Source: Albula goreensis
Lineage: Eukaryota; Chordata; Actinopteri; Albuliformes; Albulidae
Direction of reading: 5' to 3'
Length of the DNA: 64,000 bases
Assembly: GCA_022829145.1 (NCBI GenBank)
Contig: CM040751.1
Location: 5,459,364-5,523,363 of the forward strand
How positions within the stretch are numbered: position 1 is the stretch's first letter; each line of letters begins with the position of its first letter. Both the position numbers and the translations under genes were made by a program. Below are positions 37,727-49,650 of this stretch, in pieces. Below the pieces are notes generated by a model. The model saw nothing but the letters and a program-made list of their open reading frames with translations, did not search any database and had not been told where the DNA came from.

Positions 37727-38927
37727 CAAGAGTCCTCACCTGGGGGTCTATGGACCCCAAAGGCCTTAGAGGAAGGGGAGAAAAAAATTCAGTGTATCCT
37801 TGTTTTACTTTGTGTCTTTTCTTTTAACAATGTGCCTTTAATTGATATATATCTTGTCTATATAACCTCTATACTATTCTATATTATTGCTGTGTGCTTT
37901 GCAGTATGTATATTTTTCCACCACTGTGCCTCTTCTCTTGCCTAACCTCCCAAGGCCTTGTGTTTATACTCAAATACTCCCATCCTTCTCTTATTCTTTG
38001 TTTATCCTTCCTTTTAGGTATATAAACCCACTGTTCCCGAATCTGAGTAGAGAACTTAAAAAACGTTGCCTTTCCACGATCATGTGTTAAAGCTTGATCA
38101 CAAAGGAAGTCTCCAGTGTGAGCTGAGTTTTTATTCACCAAAATAACAGCAGGGGGTCACCGGGAAAGAAAAAAATAAATCAAAGGCATGAAAATTATTC
38201 CAAAATGCCTATAAAGCTACCAAACGCTCCCAGAAAAGATGCACCTCTGGTGAGAAACTATGTAAAATTTGCCCAAATAAATATCAGTTCATTTAAGACT
38301 CAGCCGTCCACCTCATCCAGAGCAGAGCATTCAGGGACAACAGAAGGAACGGCAGGTTCCTCAAGGTAAATGTAAAAAGGAGGACTTGAGGAAATATTCA
38401 TGGAAAAAATATGCATGATGTATGGGTTTACAAACTTAACTGCTGCTGGGGAGTGATTTCAGGCTCACTGTGTTATCCACAATCTTCTGCAGAATTGAAC
38501 AACTGTGTGCCTCTTACCAGGGCCACATCACGGTGATTTGTGTAATTCTTGAATAGTTTTATATGACACTAGGCAAACATGTAGTGAAATCTTTGCCAAG
38601 GTAGATACTAGATAATATCCACATAGTGTCTACATGTCCTTTTACTAGACGCACAGGTCTTTAAAACCTGGCAGCCGTCGCTGCAACAGCAACTCACGGC
38701 AGATGGTCCTACACACAGGTGCACCTGGTAGCTGGGGAAGGGTGTGGCCCAGAGCGAGAAGGAGTGGAGGTCATGTGACATGGAAGAGCCATATACTGGA
38801 GGGCTGAGGCAGGGCCGGTCTCTGTTCAGTTTTGACCATTCAACACTGTGTGAGAACCGACTACGTATGTGATTTCAAGTTTGATGTCAGGTTGGGGTCC
38901 TTTGAGTGAAAAGGTTGAAGAATGCAG
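37727..38927. mobile_element. 1.2-kb hAT-like nonautonomous element
   Basis: The left end reads CAAGAGTCCTCACCTGGGGG followed by TCTATGGACCCC. The right end, reverse-complemented, reads CTGCATTCTTCAACCTTTTC. Both are variants of the CAGnGnTTCTTCAACC-type termini of hAT/Charlie elements and of the two ends of the 308-bp element at 44851. The flanks GTCTACTG (37719-37726) and GTCTATGG (38928-38935) agree at 6 of 8 positions, as expected for an aged 8-bp target duplication. No hAT transposase domain was recognised inside. A GC-richer part lies at about 38670-38830. Confidence 0.65.
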
Positions 38928-38935
38928 GTCTATGG

Positions 38936-40078
38936 CAAGAACATTTTCCCATCTTGCCATGCACATTGACCATGTCCTAAACTATATTTAAACCAAAACA
39001 ACAGATGCCATCTTGAGCTTTTTTAGGCTGTTCTTTCCATTCATGCATTCTTGTATATGTGATGTTATGTACTACATTACAAGTCTTTACTGAGAATTTT
39101 CTTGGCTTTTCACAGAGAATTTGGCAAGCAGAAAAGTACATATTGAATTGAAACACACAAAAATGTGAAAACCAAGACCATCTTAAATCTTAATTTCTTT
39201 GAAGGGAAATCCAATGGGTTATCAAATGTTTGAAATGATTAAGGGAGACTTATTTGTCCAATTTAACAATTTTTAACAATATTTACTTTTAGTCATTAAA
39301 TAATAAAAGAAAAACAAAATCTGAGACTGCTGGTAGGTCCGTGATGCTAATTACCACATCAGATGCCCTTCGCAGCTCCAACTGGATGGGAAAAGCAGTC
39401 ACAACCACCTCCAGAGAGAGCACGCTGCAGGAGCAGTGAAGCAGACGAGGAGAAAGACAAATACATTTGCCTGTACTCATGTTCCATGTTTCAGGACAAG
39501 TTTAACATTTGCACATGCAGTTTTGCAGATGCCTCTGCTGTTAACTGCACTCCAAAAGAAGTGCCCAAAATGTGAATCCAGAGGAAGGTAAAGACATCAC
39601 TGGGGTATATGATCTGTTGATCTAAGATATTATGTTAATTATGTGAATGACCAAAGTGCCAAAGTTTGGGAAGATTACTGAAGTGTGAGATATTTCCCAA
39701 TGCCAGGAAGACGATGCCTAAAGCGAATGCAGAGCAAAATCGTTCCGCACCTCACTGACCCAGACACAAATAAGGGCAATTGTCGCCCAGAAAACAACAG
39801 ACTGGCAGGGCTGAGAGATCTTGTGGCAAACCTAAAATGGCAAGCACAGCCCACTGCACCCTCGGGCAGCGTCTCTATTCATGAGGTGATGGTGCCAACG
39901 ACTGCAAAAATAATCCTGAAACAACACATAAGACAAGCACACGGAGGGGCTTTTTTTGTGGATTCTTTAGGGCAGAGGACTCTGGCATTGGCTTCACTTG
40001 TGATTTGTGTATAGAATGTGTATAAGAATGTGTATATGACAGGTTGCAAGCCTATTATTACTTCCACAAAACCTGTGA
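38936..40078. other. Noncoding DNA with two protein-like frames
   Basis: The frames at 39363-39575 and 39685-40014 have varied composition, the first with Cys-rich spacing (SCSMFQDKFNICTCSF). They could be shreds of an unrecognised transposon protein. No family could be named, and no splice structure is evident. Confidence 0.3.
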
Positions 40079-40117
40079 TATTTCTATTCATAACTGCTAT
40101 GGTTATGAATAGAAATA
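40079..40117. repeat. Perfect inverted repeat, 16-bp arms, 7-bp loop
   Basis: TATTTCTATTCATAAC at 40079-40094 is followed by TGCTATG and the exact reverse complement GTTATGAATAGAAATA at 40102-40117. The perfection of the arms suggests recent origin or a palindromic relic. It lies 40 bp upstream of an antisense LINE tail. Confidence 0.95.
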
Positions 40118-40157
40118 CTTTTATATATGGTATATATGGCATATTCCTATATAGAAA

Positions 40158-40213
40158 CATTTACATTACATTACAGGCATTTGGCAGCCGCTCTTATCCA
40201 GAGGGTACAAGTC
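40158..40213 (-). mobile_element. UnaL2/L2-type 3' tail fragment, antisense
   Basis: The minus strand reads CTCTGGATAAGAGCGGCTGC then CAAATGCCTGTAATGTAATG. It has an intact CTCT-TATCC-AGAG stem-loop at 40191-40203 and TGTAA repeats at the end, very close to the canonical fish L2 tail. Homology stops shortly after the stem-loop, so this is a heavily 5'-truncated insertion. Confidence 0.82.
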
Positions 40214-43200
40214 TCAAGTGCCAGGAGGGTTTGAAAGGACTGAACCCTATGGATGACCTGTTGAGGAAAAATACAAGAAACAATTAGTCATAAACAATAA
40301 CTCTGATACAACAATTAGTAAAAAAACAATAACTCTAAGGTAGCTACAAGAAACATTTGCATGGTAAGATTGATTTTTTTTTTTTTACAGAATCAAACTT
40401 CTACACAGACTAACTCAACATGGGGTGTGAGGCCTGTGACAGTCCAGCCCAACTATCTAAGATGATATCTCGGATATCATCGTGACTGTGGACGATCTGT
40501 GAAGTTAGCACCACCTCTTGCAGCAAGATGTCCTCCCCACACTTGCACTTCCTCCAGAAGGACTAGTGCCCTCTACTGGCCGATTTTTATTCAGCAGTAC
40601 AGCTCCATTTTAGTAGGGTGTGGCCATATGAGTAGTGGTATACGTTTAGGCATATCTTTGGAAATTACCTGTTATGGTTTGCACTACTGCTTCATTACCA
40701 TTTATACATTTTGTTTATTGAGTGTATATAACAGCAAATCTTTTCATAGTTCAGCAGACTGTTGTCAGATTCACAGGTATTCAAAAATAAAGGTGCAAAA
40801 GTTGTTCGAAAAATGAATACAGAGCACTGTCTGACCTGAGAGCAGGTGTGAGCCAAACAATTCTATTTATTGTGACTGTTTGTTTTTCACCTTACAAAGT
40901 GTAGTGTGAAAAGCAAAATGTGACAAAAAAACACATCCAGTGCTCGAATTGCAGGTGCATCGGTCATAGAAACTGGCAAAAACAAACTGAGTTGGCAGTT
41001 GTCAAACATTACACACCTATGGTTTCAACAGTTTCTTTGAATTGAGTCAACTCAACATGTCCGTATGCCACTCAGAATGAAACTATGTTGTGAGCTTCGC
41101 AAAGACAGAATTTAGGACAAGGACAGCCATTCAGAAATTACATCCAATTCAAATGCACAAACACTCATGACCTGGTGTGAGGAGCAGTGAATCTGGACAG
41201 AATATGAATCCCTGACCAATGAAAACACAAAGAGGTTTAATGAGTCATCTGTTATTTTTTCTTACATCTGAATAGATCCAAAGCAACAATCTACAGTGTT
41301 GGCTGCCATTTGATAAACATGGTGACAGTAATGGGAATGGTGTGGGCAGCCATCTCAGGTAAATCATTGAGTCCAATGATAACCTTGACAAAAAAAAAAA
41401 AAAACATTTTTATTACCTAGATAAATTCCAATTAGACACCAAAGGCAATAAAAAGCCAAGAATTATGACTACAAAACAATGCACTGACACTGAAAGCTGT
41501 ATTATAACTGCACTTAGTAAGAAATTGAATAAACAAATCAAAACTATTCCCCATTCTGAAACATGTCCCAAATGTTATCGTCCTAAAATGGGGGCGTAAT
41601 TTATACATGATGAGAATATACACTTTAACAATGTATTATTTACAAAACGACAGCAGTGGAGCAAAGAAAAAATGTCTTTGTCCCAGACGTTACACACAGC
41701 ATTGCAGATGTGCTGACACAACGGAATACAGTTATACATCTAAAATACAAGTTAATACAACAACATAAGAGAATATAAAAGCATAATCGTCTCCATTTAC
41801 TTCGGCCCAGATGCTCTGGGATCATTATCGGTGTGGACAACCGCACCATTCTCGGAAGTTTATATTTAATTCATAAAATGATAGCATGCATTAGACACAG
41901 TGAGAAAGCAGAACATTCTTCTACATCGCCTTCCTACTAGATTAATCCTCCCATCAGCGCGTGCCTCTACTGTATGCCCTTACACCAACCTTGGTTATGT
42001 ACATACACTCATAGCACTTTAAGATAGAGAGGTACTACACATAGGTTTTTTTCTTTCTTTTTTTTTTTCTGTGTGTAAGCATGCAGCGTTAGCACCCCAG
42101 ACCAATACAGTCCGGGATATTACATAACCACCATTGTCAGGCCACCCTCACACTGTGGTAGGGTGAATAGGCAGCTAAATAAAGAACAGGGGAAAACTGT
42201 CAGCCTTAGCACAGCAAGAGAAGAATGGACGTTGCCGCCTCACAGAAAGACACGCATGCAGAGCCCCTTTACGGCTACGATGTCATACGCATCCAATACT
42301 GTGAGGGCGAGAGTTCCCAGTCCAGTCGGTCTCGGCCTCTTTGCTCGTATTTCTCATCCTTCCTTCCCTCCAGTTCATATACCACACAGTGCTGCCCTCT
42401 GTTGCCTCTGCTGAAGGTAGGCCATTCTCTTGGCTCCTGCACACAAGCTGTAACTGCAAGCTCGAGTATGAAATGAATAACTAACTTCCCTCTCACCTGT
42501 TAGAGAGCAATAAGTGGCTTTGCAGAGAGGAACGTGTTCAGCTGATCTGGGGTGTGTCGTTTGAAGATCTGAATGGGTGGAACATAAGAACGAGCAAAGC
42601 TAAGGCAAAGGTAGCGCCCCCAAATTGTTAATGTATTTAACACGTACAGTCAGTTCTACTAGGGGTTTGGTTCTCTGACGGTTTTGTTTTGATGGCTTGC
42701 TTCACTGACAGCGACAGCTCTTTGGACTTCATATTGAGGGTTAACGACAACAGCTCTCAAATGCAAATGCAAGAAAAGAAATCAACTCTAGACCTTTTAT
42801 ATGCTGACTTATAAATGGACCGATGAGGGAATAACACACACCGGGCCATGGAATGGCTGAGCAGCCAATTATCCAATTACTTTTCAGCCATTAAAAATCG
42901 GGGGACTATGTACAGAAATGGTTGTAATTCCTAAATGGTTTGTACAATATTTTTGACAAAACACTTCAATGAAAGCTGGCGGTATACACTTCAAGCACAT
43001 CTTCATTGTTTCATTTCAAATCCATTGTGGAGGCATACAGAGCCAAAATGATTACAATTGTATTCCTGTCCAAATACCTGACAGTATATTTTAATATATT
43101 CGGTCATTGACACACCGAATTTGCATGTATTTTCCCTCTCTAAATTAGAAGACAGAGCTTTACATATTCATGTCCGTGTATTAATTGAGATGGAGATTAC

Positions 43201-44850
43201 ACTTGTGACCAGACGAAGGTCTTTCAGTGTTGCACCAACGCATGTGTATGTCATAGTCTATCGAAACACTGTTTATTCACCTAGAGTCTATTCAGCAGAT
43301 TAATAATGAACTCACTTCTTGAAGTCTCCAATTTACACACAAACATTTCAGAAAGTTTTAGTTTTGTGTGCCCTTAAAAGTTTCAAGTGTATTTTTCTGA
43401 TTAGTTTTTTCTTGCAGTACGCTGATTTTCTTCAAGGTTAAATACACCATTAAACTGTTTATTTTATGACTAAATTGATACTGGAAACTCAAATATTGTC
43501 TATGAATATGTACTTAATCTGATTTTCATTTCACATATTTGTATTTTTGTAACACTGGTGCTTACTTTATATTGGAACAGTTTGGACTTTTGTAGATGCT
43601 TTATTTGCCACGCATTCAAAGCTTCATGCTGTGGTGGAAGCTAACGAGGCAGCAAAATCCAATTTATCTTCGGGAAAAAACAACCTTTTTAAGAATGAGA
43701 GAAACCAACTCAACTCAGGAGATGGTTAAAAAGTGAGTCGAGAGCCTTGAGTAATACAAAAACATCATTTTGGATTTTGCAGAGACATGAAACCTGACGG
43801 AGACAGATAAGAAATTGCCACAAGTCTGAAATATTGATTAGGAGAAGTTTGATAAAAAAATAATAAAAACCTAGGAAAGATCATCAAACCATAAAAAAGC
43901 TCTGCACAGAATTAGAGAGGACTGACTTTTTCCTCCGAGTGATTTTAAGGCTGAAGGTGAATAAAGAGGCAAACGCATGTGAAATTCATTTTGATTTCCT
44001 GTTTGCCCTCCAACAATAAACACCAATAAAGGCGTGATTGTGCTACACTGAGCATGAATGTATTGTCTTATCAAATGGGAAAACACAATTTTAGAGATAA
44101 CTAGATGTTGCAAGCTGCAAAGCGAGCCCTGAGTGTTAAGTTCTGATAAAGACAAGGATGGATTCAAAATGGGATGCAGTCCTATTTCCCATGCTACCCT
44201 TATCCCATCAAAACATTTTTTTTTTTTTTAGAATGTGGTTCATGTTTCATTATACAAGTGCATAATGTGGTAAAATACATTCAATAGATGAGCAATAAAA
44301 ATATTTTTTTCTTTTCCCTCTAGATTATAAAGCAGCATATTGGTATAGATAGATGATCTTGGTAAGTGTAAGTAATGATAGGAAGTATCAACACTGACAT
44401 TGATAAAATACTGTTAATATCCATCCTTACCAATTACAAACAAATGGTGCCTAGAGCCAGTACTGTTGAACTTTACATGCTTTCCTATCCATGTGTCCCA
44501 ATGGCTATATACACTCACCTAAAGAACATGAAACATTACTTTTTTTTATTTTTATTTTGTACTTAATGCCCCAAAAGATATTTTGGCTTCACATTAATTA
44601 GCAGCTGTGCATTATCACAAAAAAAAAAACGAATAAAAAAAAAAAAACAACAAAAACTGAAAAGGCCACTCACAGGCCAAAGACACCAGAACATATTGTG
44701 GCTCAGATCTGAGCCAGTATGAACATGCAAAAGTACGATGAGTTTAATGGAATGACTTAATGTAGTGTCAAGTCATGAACGTCATTGCTTCCACAAGTTC
44801 CTGCAATCTAAAAACCAACCACTCTCAAGAAGAAAATATGTAATTTAAAC
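40214..44850. other. Noncoding DNA
   Basis: T and A runs lie near 40375-40387 and 41391-41404. 42200-42600 is less AT-rich and transcript-like in texture, but no exon could be recognised. A CCCTCTACTGGCC word lies at about 40568. No gene is supported. Confidence 0.4.
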
Positions 44851-45158
44851 CAGGGGCTCTTCACCTTTTTTAGTCATGGACCACTTTGAGAATCTGGTGA
44901 AAGTTATGGACCCCCTCCCTTAAAAAATGTACATAAACACAACATTACATGCAATGAATGTCCTTTATTTTATTGAAAATTGATTGCCACATACAATGTA
45001 TGACATACTAAAAGTATGAAGAAAGTAAACAGTCAACACAAAAAAATTCTCACTTATTTAAAAATAAATAAATAAATAAATGTTCATTTTTTATCTAACA
45101 TTCATGGACCCCCGAAAACCCTCTAAGGGGTCCATGGACCCCAGGTTAAGAACTCCTG
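44851..45158. mobile_element. 308-bp hAT-like MITE with exact 8-bp target duplication
   Basis: The left end reads CAGGGGCTCTTCACCTTTTT. The right end, reverse-complemented, reads CAGGAGTTCTTAACCTGGGG. ATTTAAAC flanks both sides without mismatch (44843-44850 and 45159-45166), the 8-bp duplication of hAT elements. The subterminal palindrome GGGGTCCATGGACCCC (45127-45142) is typical of Charlie-type hAT ends. An AAAT microsatellite lies inside at about 45059-45081. There is no transposase, so it is nonautonomous. Confidence 0.92.
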
Positions 45159-45166
45159 ATTTAAAC

Positions 45167-46009
45167 ACTGTTGAATTCCATTTATTTATAGTGCTTTTGC
45201 TTGCTTATACTCGATAAGTACTCTGTGGCTTTCTAGGTAAGCTGGAATTTTACAAATGTATTTACTTTAAAAGGGCTACGCTTATCATATTAATTCTGTG
45301 CTGAAGCCGGTAGCCACGTAGCCATGCTTTTATGGGGTAAGCTGAAGCTGCTGTGACTGCAGCTGTGTCATTGCATATGCTAATAAGTAAATGCGTTTGG
45401 ATATTTATTTGCTCTCTTCCTTACTGTGATGTCACAGACTTTCAGCACAATTCACTCTTTGTATAAGACATTGTGGAGCAATACTGTTTTTTCTTGAATC
45501 AATATTGATATTTCACATTTCCTGAAGTAAACCAATGGGGGATTGAATAATTTTGAGACAAGATGTTTGAATCTTCACTGTGAGGCTATAAAAATTTGTG
45601 CTAAAATTCTATGTGTTTCAATGACATCGGCAGGTGATGTTTTTAAGTCTTTGGGCATGTGCTTTCTTTTCTGAGTGAAATCTGGATAAGTTGCATACTT
45701 GCTTCGCCTTACGGGTAACTGGCCATGTCCAGCCAGCCTGTAGATTGACAGATTGCATATAGGTTAGCTCAATGGTTCGCATGCCATGTACCGATGTTCT
45801 GTAAGAGCTCTCCAAGTGTGCCATGAAATGACCTCTGTGCATTATGTGTTTAAATTCATAAATCGGGGAAAGAGATTAAAACATAAACACCTGACTAAAC
45901 AAATTCTTTAGATGTCATTATTTCGATATGTAGAGGCCTGAGTATCGAATATTTAAGGAAACAACATCACTCACTACTCACTTAACTCAACCCTTATTTT
46001 TCATCAAAC
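45167..46009. other. Noncoding AT-rich DNA
   Basis: No gene, RNA or transposon end is recognised. Confidence 0.45.
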
Positions 46010-46165
46010 TTAATTGGGTGCAATGAGACATGGGTGAGTTTCTGACAAATGCCGCAAAGCCAAACAGAGGGGAAAAAAAACATGCACATTTCACGATAAT
46101 TACTAGCCATTTAATTAAGCTCATCATTAATCCTTTAATTCATTAAGGCCACATATATGCCAGCT
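46010..46165. promoter_or_regulatory. Candidate conserved noncoding block
   Basis: Contains CACGATAATTACTAGCC, ATTTAATTAAGCTCATCATT and CCTTTAATTCATTAAGG, a close run of homeodomain-type cores with complex spacers. No frame explains it. Texture-based inference. Confidence 0.35.
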
Positions 46166-48660
46166 GTGAGGAGAAGGAAGATTTGATATATTTATTTAAA
46201 TGACTGCAGCCATTTTTCTACTTTTACGCATTGATACATTTATCCTCGTTTAACCTCAATCATACGCTACATTGTAAACCCATCTTGTAATATCATATCC
46301 CACAGTTAAAGTCGTAGTAGACATTTTTGAGCAACAAATTAAAGTATTCGCTCCTTGGAATATTGTCTCATAGAGGCATCTTGTGCTATGAGAGAGGTAG
46401 GGGACCACTTGCTTTGTCAGTGCTTATGTAAGAAAAATATTCCATAAAAAGACGACGGAAATACAAAAAAGGAAAAAGCATGGACAGCATTTTGTATTAA
46501 CACAGTACCAGCACAATAGAAAATATTCATAGAGAATCGCAGTCTTTTCAAAATAGTTTATCTCATCCGATACTTTATTGAATGAGACTGCGAGTGCTCT
46601 TGACAGCTGAATGTGGGAAGATGGATTGCATTATCATGCTTGCTGCATGTCCTCTGAAAGAAAAAAATGGAATTTAATAACGGGGACGTACACTTACCAT
46701 GCACAAATCAAGACTGTTATTGGATTTTCGAGAGTTTGGTTTGGACTCTTGGAGTGAAGGACGAGGCCAGCGGTATCCGTGTATGAACCGTGTATGTCTG
46801 TCTGTCCAGCAAGTGAATACGAGGCCTGCAAATGCATTTCGAAACGTCAAGACTTTCACTATGTTTGCCATCCTCATGAGAGTTGAGTTGTTTTAATTTA
46901 TTGTTAATAAGAAATTAAGCTTTCTTGGTCTGGTGTCACTTGAAATTGAGGTTGAAATCTCAAAGTGACTGGCCTCTTTAAATAAATCATAAGATTAATA
47001 AAAAAAACAAGTTTTAGCTCAGGTTCACAGACAAATAAACATGTTTGGTGTTTATTCGCTTGCAGATAAAACGCATGAATGATTGATGCTCTGAATATTG
47101 TCTCTGCAGACCATTACTTTACATTCCTGGGATGACAAACTGTCATAGCAGGTGAAAATTCTGCTAAAACTAATTATTGTTTGAAATGACAAAAATGACA
47201 GTCATTCAGGAATTACACTGGTATGGCAGCCATGTGCTGCATGAGCAATAGAAATATGAAACGATACATCAACTTGGCCTTGACACAACGCAAATGCTTT
47301 CTTTCCCCAAATGTAAGATCACAAAATTGCCTTTTTGTTCATGAAAACAACCTGTTTCCACTCAAACTAATGGCAAAGTACAAGCCACGATGATGCCTAA
47401 CAGTGGTATTGTGATCTATTGATTTTATTCAGAAGCTGGACAAAAGGGAATTCATTTATAAAATGGTTATAACTATAAATGCAAAAAAAAGTCAGACAAA
47501 ACCCTTGCAAAAGAGGTTGAAACATTAAAAAATAGGTTAACAGGGTAAAAAAAAAAAAAACTTTGTAAAAAGTATGAGGATACCTACCTGCCAGAGTAGT
47601 TAATCTATAATCTACTTATTCAGCCTTTTTGAAAGATGACGCTGGTGATCGATTAGTACTGCCTGCAGAGACCAGAATGGAGACCTTGCGGCTATGATGC
47701 CCCATTCTCAATGAAGCTGTTGAAGACATAGCGTAGTCTCCGCGCGTCTTTATTGATATTTCCCCTTTTCAGGGCGCGACAATATCTCCATATAGAAGCC
47801 TTTGATGCAGTCGACAGCTGAGGCAAAATATACCAGATTAATTTCTCTGCTGTTGAAAATGATGTATGAGAATCCAAATTCCACTTACAAATGACAAATT
47901 ACAATTAAAACTCATTCGCATTGTCCTTAAACTGCACACTAAAATGTCTGTGTATTGTTTTAAAGAGACAGCAAGTGGTATCTGTTCCTCTATGCCGTCA
48001 ACTTTAGCATATTCAAGAAATGTGCAAATGTTGCTCAGTAAACAGCAGCCAGCAAGGGCAAAATTAAAATTCATATTCAAAATCGATATCTATTCGCAGA
48101 TATTGAATGATATTCTCAATGTAACTTTAGTACAGATAAACACAGAGAGGAGTGCAAATCCTCAAAAGGTTAAATCCTAAAGGTTTTGCTTCCTGATCAC
48201 TTCAGCCTACATGCAATTGAAGAATGGAGGTAATGATTGAAAAACACACTGGCAAAGATCACCAAAGAGCAAATACGTTAAATGATTTAATCTTTCCATT
48301 GACTTTTGCAATGACGAGACCTTTTGCAGTTTGCATTAATGACTGTGATGGTTCAGCTACGTTGGACCATTCTACACAAAATGCTCTCACCTCAGATTGC
48401 TTGAAATTCAAGGTTTCTTGTAAAAGAGCCAAAAACTAACTCCAAAACTTGATGAACAAAAAATTATATGTTACATAAACAACACATACAATGAGCAACA
48501 CTTCATTCTCATCATGTGGGAAGATTACTCATTTTGTGTAAACCACAATTTGGTTAAATTTGGTTTGATTTCGGCTTATGGCAAGCCTACTCACCCAACT
48601 GGCCTGTTGTTGTCATCGTATGTAGTTAATTTCTAGTCTAAACTACAGCTATTTTGAATT
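46166..48660. other. Noncoding AT-rich DNA
   Basis: 47690-47850 is a repeat-free, CpG-containing patch with a 61-codon minus-strand frame (47877 to 47692). It could be a conserved element, and a coding exon is not excluded, but no family is recognised. The remainder shows only A-rich runs. Confidence 0.4.
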
Positions 48661-48844
48661 TGTGGCTAAGGTGCTGGTGGTTCAAGCCCCAGTGAAGCTA
48701 CATTTGGTTTTGTGCAGCCGTTGGGCCCATGAAAAAGGCCCTTAACCTTGCATTGCCCCTGAGGGGGACTGGCCCCTGGGTGGTCTAATAAACTATGAGT
48801 CACTCTGGATAAAACATGTCAGCTAAAATAGCTGTCATGTAATG
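48661..48844 (+). mobile_element. tRNA-derived SINE with L2-type tail
   Basis: The B-box-like GGTTCAAGCCC (48679-48689) matches the consensus at 9 of 11. It is followed by CAGCCGTTGGGCCC, AAGGCCCTTAACCTTGCATT, GGGGGACTGGCCCCTGGG and a tail CACTCTGGATAAAACATGTC that ends TCATGTAATG. The blocks match 847-973 and 54505-54719 one for one. The tail retains the GGATA loop. Confidence 0.85.
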
Positions 48845-49399
48845 GCCTATTTTTCCCATCCATAATGATGTTTCTACTGTTGATTTTATACAGCTTTTGT
48901 TGTTCATTTCCATCAGGGGTTGACTGTAGATATTCTCTGTGGAGGAATAATGATTTTTAAATCTTTAAAGACATTATTGTTCTTCTTTACACAGACAAGG
49001 CGGTGTTGTTTCATTTGTTCCAGACAATTGTATGTGTTTAATTAGAAATCAGCTCATGCCAACAAAAACCCATAAACTAGCACATCGATCACCTTCCGAA
49101 TGTTTCCATAGCGTCCCACAGGGAAGTAAATACGATACAACAGTCTGAGTAATGGGACGGATCTAGCAAAAGTAGGAGGCCATATCATATTCCATCTACA
49201 CCGGCTCAGTCCAATTATCTTCCCGTTTACCCTCAGCCGTAACCCCATGAATGCTCGTTCCCCTGGTGTCCTATCCTCCTCCCACTTACACAGCAAGAAA
49301 TACCCATGAACACTAGCTCTCCCTAACTAGTCCACTTGAGACTGCATTAATACCCCTCCCCCCAACGGTGAATGCCTGCATTAATTGAACAATTCTCCC
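48845..49399. other. Noncoding DNA
   Basis: 49080-49300 is unusually complex and GC-balanced with an 80-codon minus-strand frame (49296 to 49054) that I cannot assign. Nothing else is seen. Confidence 0.4.
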
Positions 49400-49650
49400 T
49401 GCCAACTAGCCCTGATGAGTATTGTGCTTGTCTCATTAGTCTACCGCATATACTGATTAGCTAGTTTTTTGTCAGAGGTGTATCTTATTTAATCATTTGA
49501 CATTAGTCTCGCTACCGTGCCCCCGTAAAACCTTATTAAACAATGCAAACATGCGGGAATTTAAAACTGGCGTTGATTAATCTAATGCGACTTAATCAAA
49601 AGAGTTTCGAAGCATTTTTGCACTAGCCAATTTTTAACAGTTGACGTTTT
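49400..49650. promoter_or_regulatory. Candidate conserved noncoding block
   Basis: Contains ATATACTGATTAGCTAG, TTATTAAACAATGCAAAC (SOX/POU-like), TGGCGTTGATTAATCTAATG and GACTTAATCAAAAG. Several distinct transcription-factor-like words lie within 250 bp without any frame or simple repeat. This is inference; conservation was not tested. Confidence 0.4.
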
